64,000 nt of DNA from Mnemiopsis leidyi (Eukaryota; Ctenophora; Tentaculata; Lobata; Bolinopsidae). Position numbers and translations under genes: made by a program. Shown here one piece after another: positions 63,002 to 64,000 of this stretch. The notes beneath the pieces are model-generated. The model was given only the letters and a program-made list of their open reading frames with translations. It ran no database searches and was not told where the DNA came from. Every line of letters starts with the position of its first letter. The stretch's first letter is position 1. The stretch spans positions 374,823 through 438,822 of the forward strand of contig JH153375.1 of assembly GCA_000226015.1 (NCBI GenBank). The letters run 5' to 3'.

Positions 63002-64000
63002 GTAAGCACGTGTTGTGATGATAAAGTCAACAATGCAAAAACGGACGTGCTTTTTAGTTCCAAAGTTCTTTATTTTAACAAATCGCTAGTATTTTATCGT
63101 AGACTTACTTAATGTTTTAATAGGCTCACTGTAGTCTTGAGTGTAGTGTGTGTTTAAGTTTAAAGTGAATGTTGTGACCCCCTTAAATGATTTAATAGAT
63201 AATGAATAATTAAAGGGGAATCAGAATGCTCACTCCCATGTTTTCTTATTTTATACTGATTTGGGTGTTTAAATGACCTAGTTTTTATCCCTTATATTTT
63301 TCGAAATACATATTTTCTACAAACTGAAAGTAGGCTTACAAATTATGATATACTTTTGTTATCAGTATTTTTATTTGACAAGATTAAACACATTTAACAC
63401 GTATTTCTTTACACTAAAATTGTAATTTTCCTGGATCATTTTCCTTAAAGTTTCCATGATCAATTAATTCCATTTTAACGTATGAATTACGATACTCAGC
63501 AGTAGTACAACACATCTTTTAAGCCATCGATTGAGTGTATCGTTAAATATGATCATTGATTTCTTATATGTCGCAAAATGACACCTGAATCTGTTTTTGA
63601 ATATCTATTTGAATTTATTGAACACAAACAAGTACTAACATTACTCTGTGCGAACATACTCCAGCATAATTAGATGGAACTAAAATGAAATGCAAATTTT
63701 AATATAAATCGGTTTAAGAACTGCTAATAATTAATCATTTACTTAATATCTTAAACCCAGAAAATTTATCAAATTTCAGAATTACTCAAACTTAGACGGA
63801 TTGTTATACTTGATAAAATTTTAGAATATCAACTCTAGTTTCCATCTAACTTACTCGGGATTATAATGACCGGGATAAAGTGGCGGGTTCAGGGCAATTT
63901 CTTTTACACGAACCATGTTTTCCCCGTTCGTTCATGAACTCGCCGTTTCAGCTAACAGCTTTTTGGGTTCCCAAGGGGAATACGTTCTCATATTTTAATC
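63002..64000. other. Downstream intergenic region
   Basis: AT-rich, with no gene or repeat recognised. Confidence 0.5.

Overview
This is nuclear DNA from an intron-rich animal. Genes have many short exons with GT-AG junctions, base composition is AT-leaning, and microsatellites, minisatellites and assembly gaps are present. The gene set is animal: a neuropathy-target-esterase patatin phospholipase, SNRNP25 of the minor spliceosome, Cu/Zn superoxide dismutase, DHDDS, a DPF/BAF45 PHD-finger protein and type I Ig-like receptors. Several genes carry a 3' splice-acceptor-like site within a few bases of the ATG. That fits spliced-leader trans-splicing, as known in hydrozoans and ctenophores, or simple 5'UTR introns. 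I think an early-branching invertebrate is likely, but the phylum is not settled by the sequence.

Layout. 1-29982 (+): one PNPLA6/7-type gene. Its cyclic-nucleotide-binding half lies at 310-5545. A 13.9 kb intron filled with duplicated repeats, a decayed Penelope-like element, a CA microsatellite and a gap follows. The catalytic half is at 19399-23329, and a tiny last exon sits at 29932, past a second long intron. That second intron contains, on the opposite strand, a complete intronless receptor gene (25113-26648). 31726-32976 (+): an unrecognised four-exon gene for 135 aa. 34562-35547 (+): SNRNP25. 36935-38476 (+): a second intronless receptor gene, paralogous and inverted relative to the first. 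38.8-40.6 kb: a GC-richer patch of duplicated, inverted and SINE-like repeats. 42666-43616 (+): a polytopic membrane protein. 44037-46028 (+): SOD1. 46836-47595 (-): a short FBXO31-like F-box gene. From 48688 to 62814 five plus-strand genes follow closely: a 41-aa mini-gene, an MFS transporter with two reading-frame anomalies, DHDDS, an unknown possibly mitochondrial protein, and DPF. A two-exon gene for a secreted dibasic peptide precursor lies antisense inside the last intron of the transporter (53676-54068).

The two strongest leads are as follows. (1) The two receptor genes, about 11 kb apart and inverted, share one block identical over 186 bp and one block about 98% identical over about 320 bp. 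These sit inside otherwise strongly diverged sequence, which is the footprint of recent gene conversion in a possible immune or recognition family. (2) The nested peptide gene encodes a signal peptide, a furin-type REKR site, an acidic pro-region, and a KR site before a strongly basic C-terminal octapeptide. It is seen only after splicing. Exon boundaries below were read by eye from splice consensus, phase and family resemblance; no alignment or transcript data were available.
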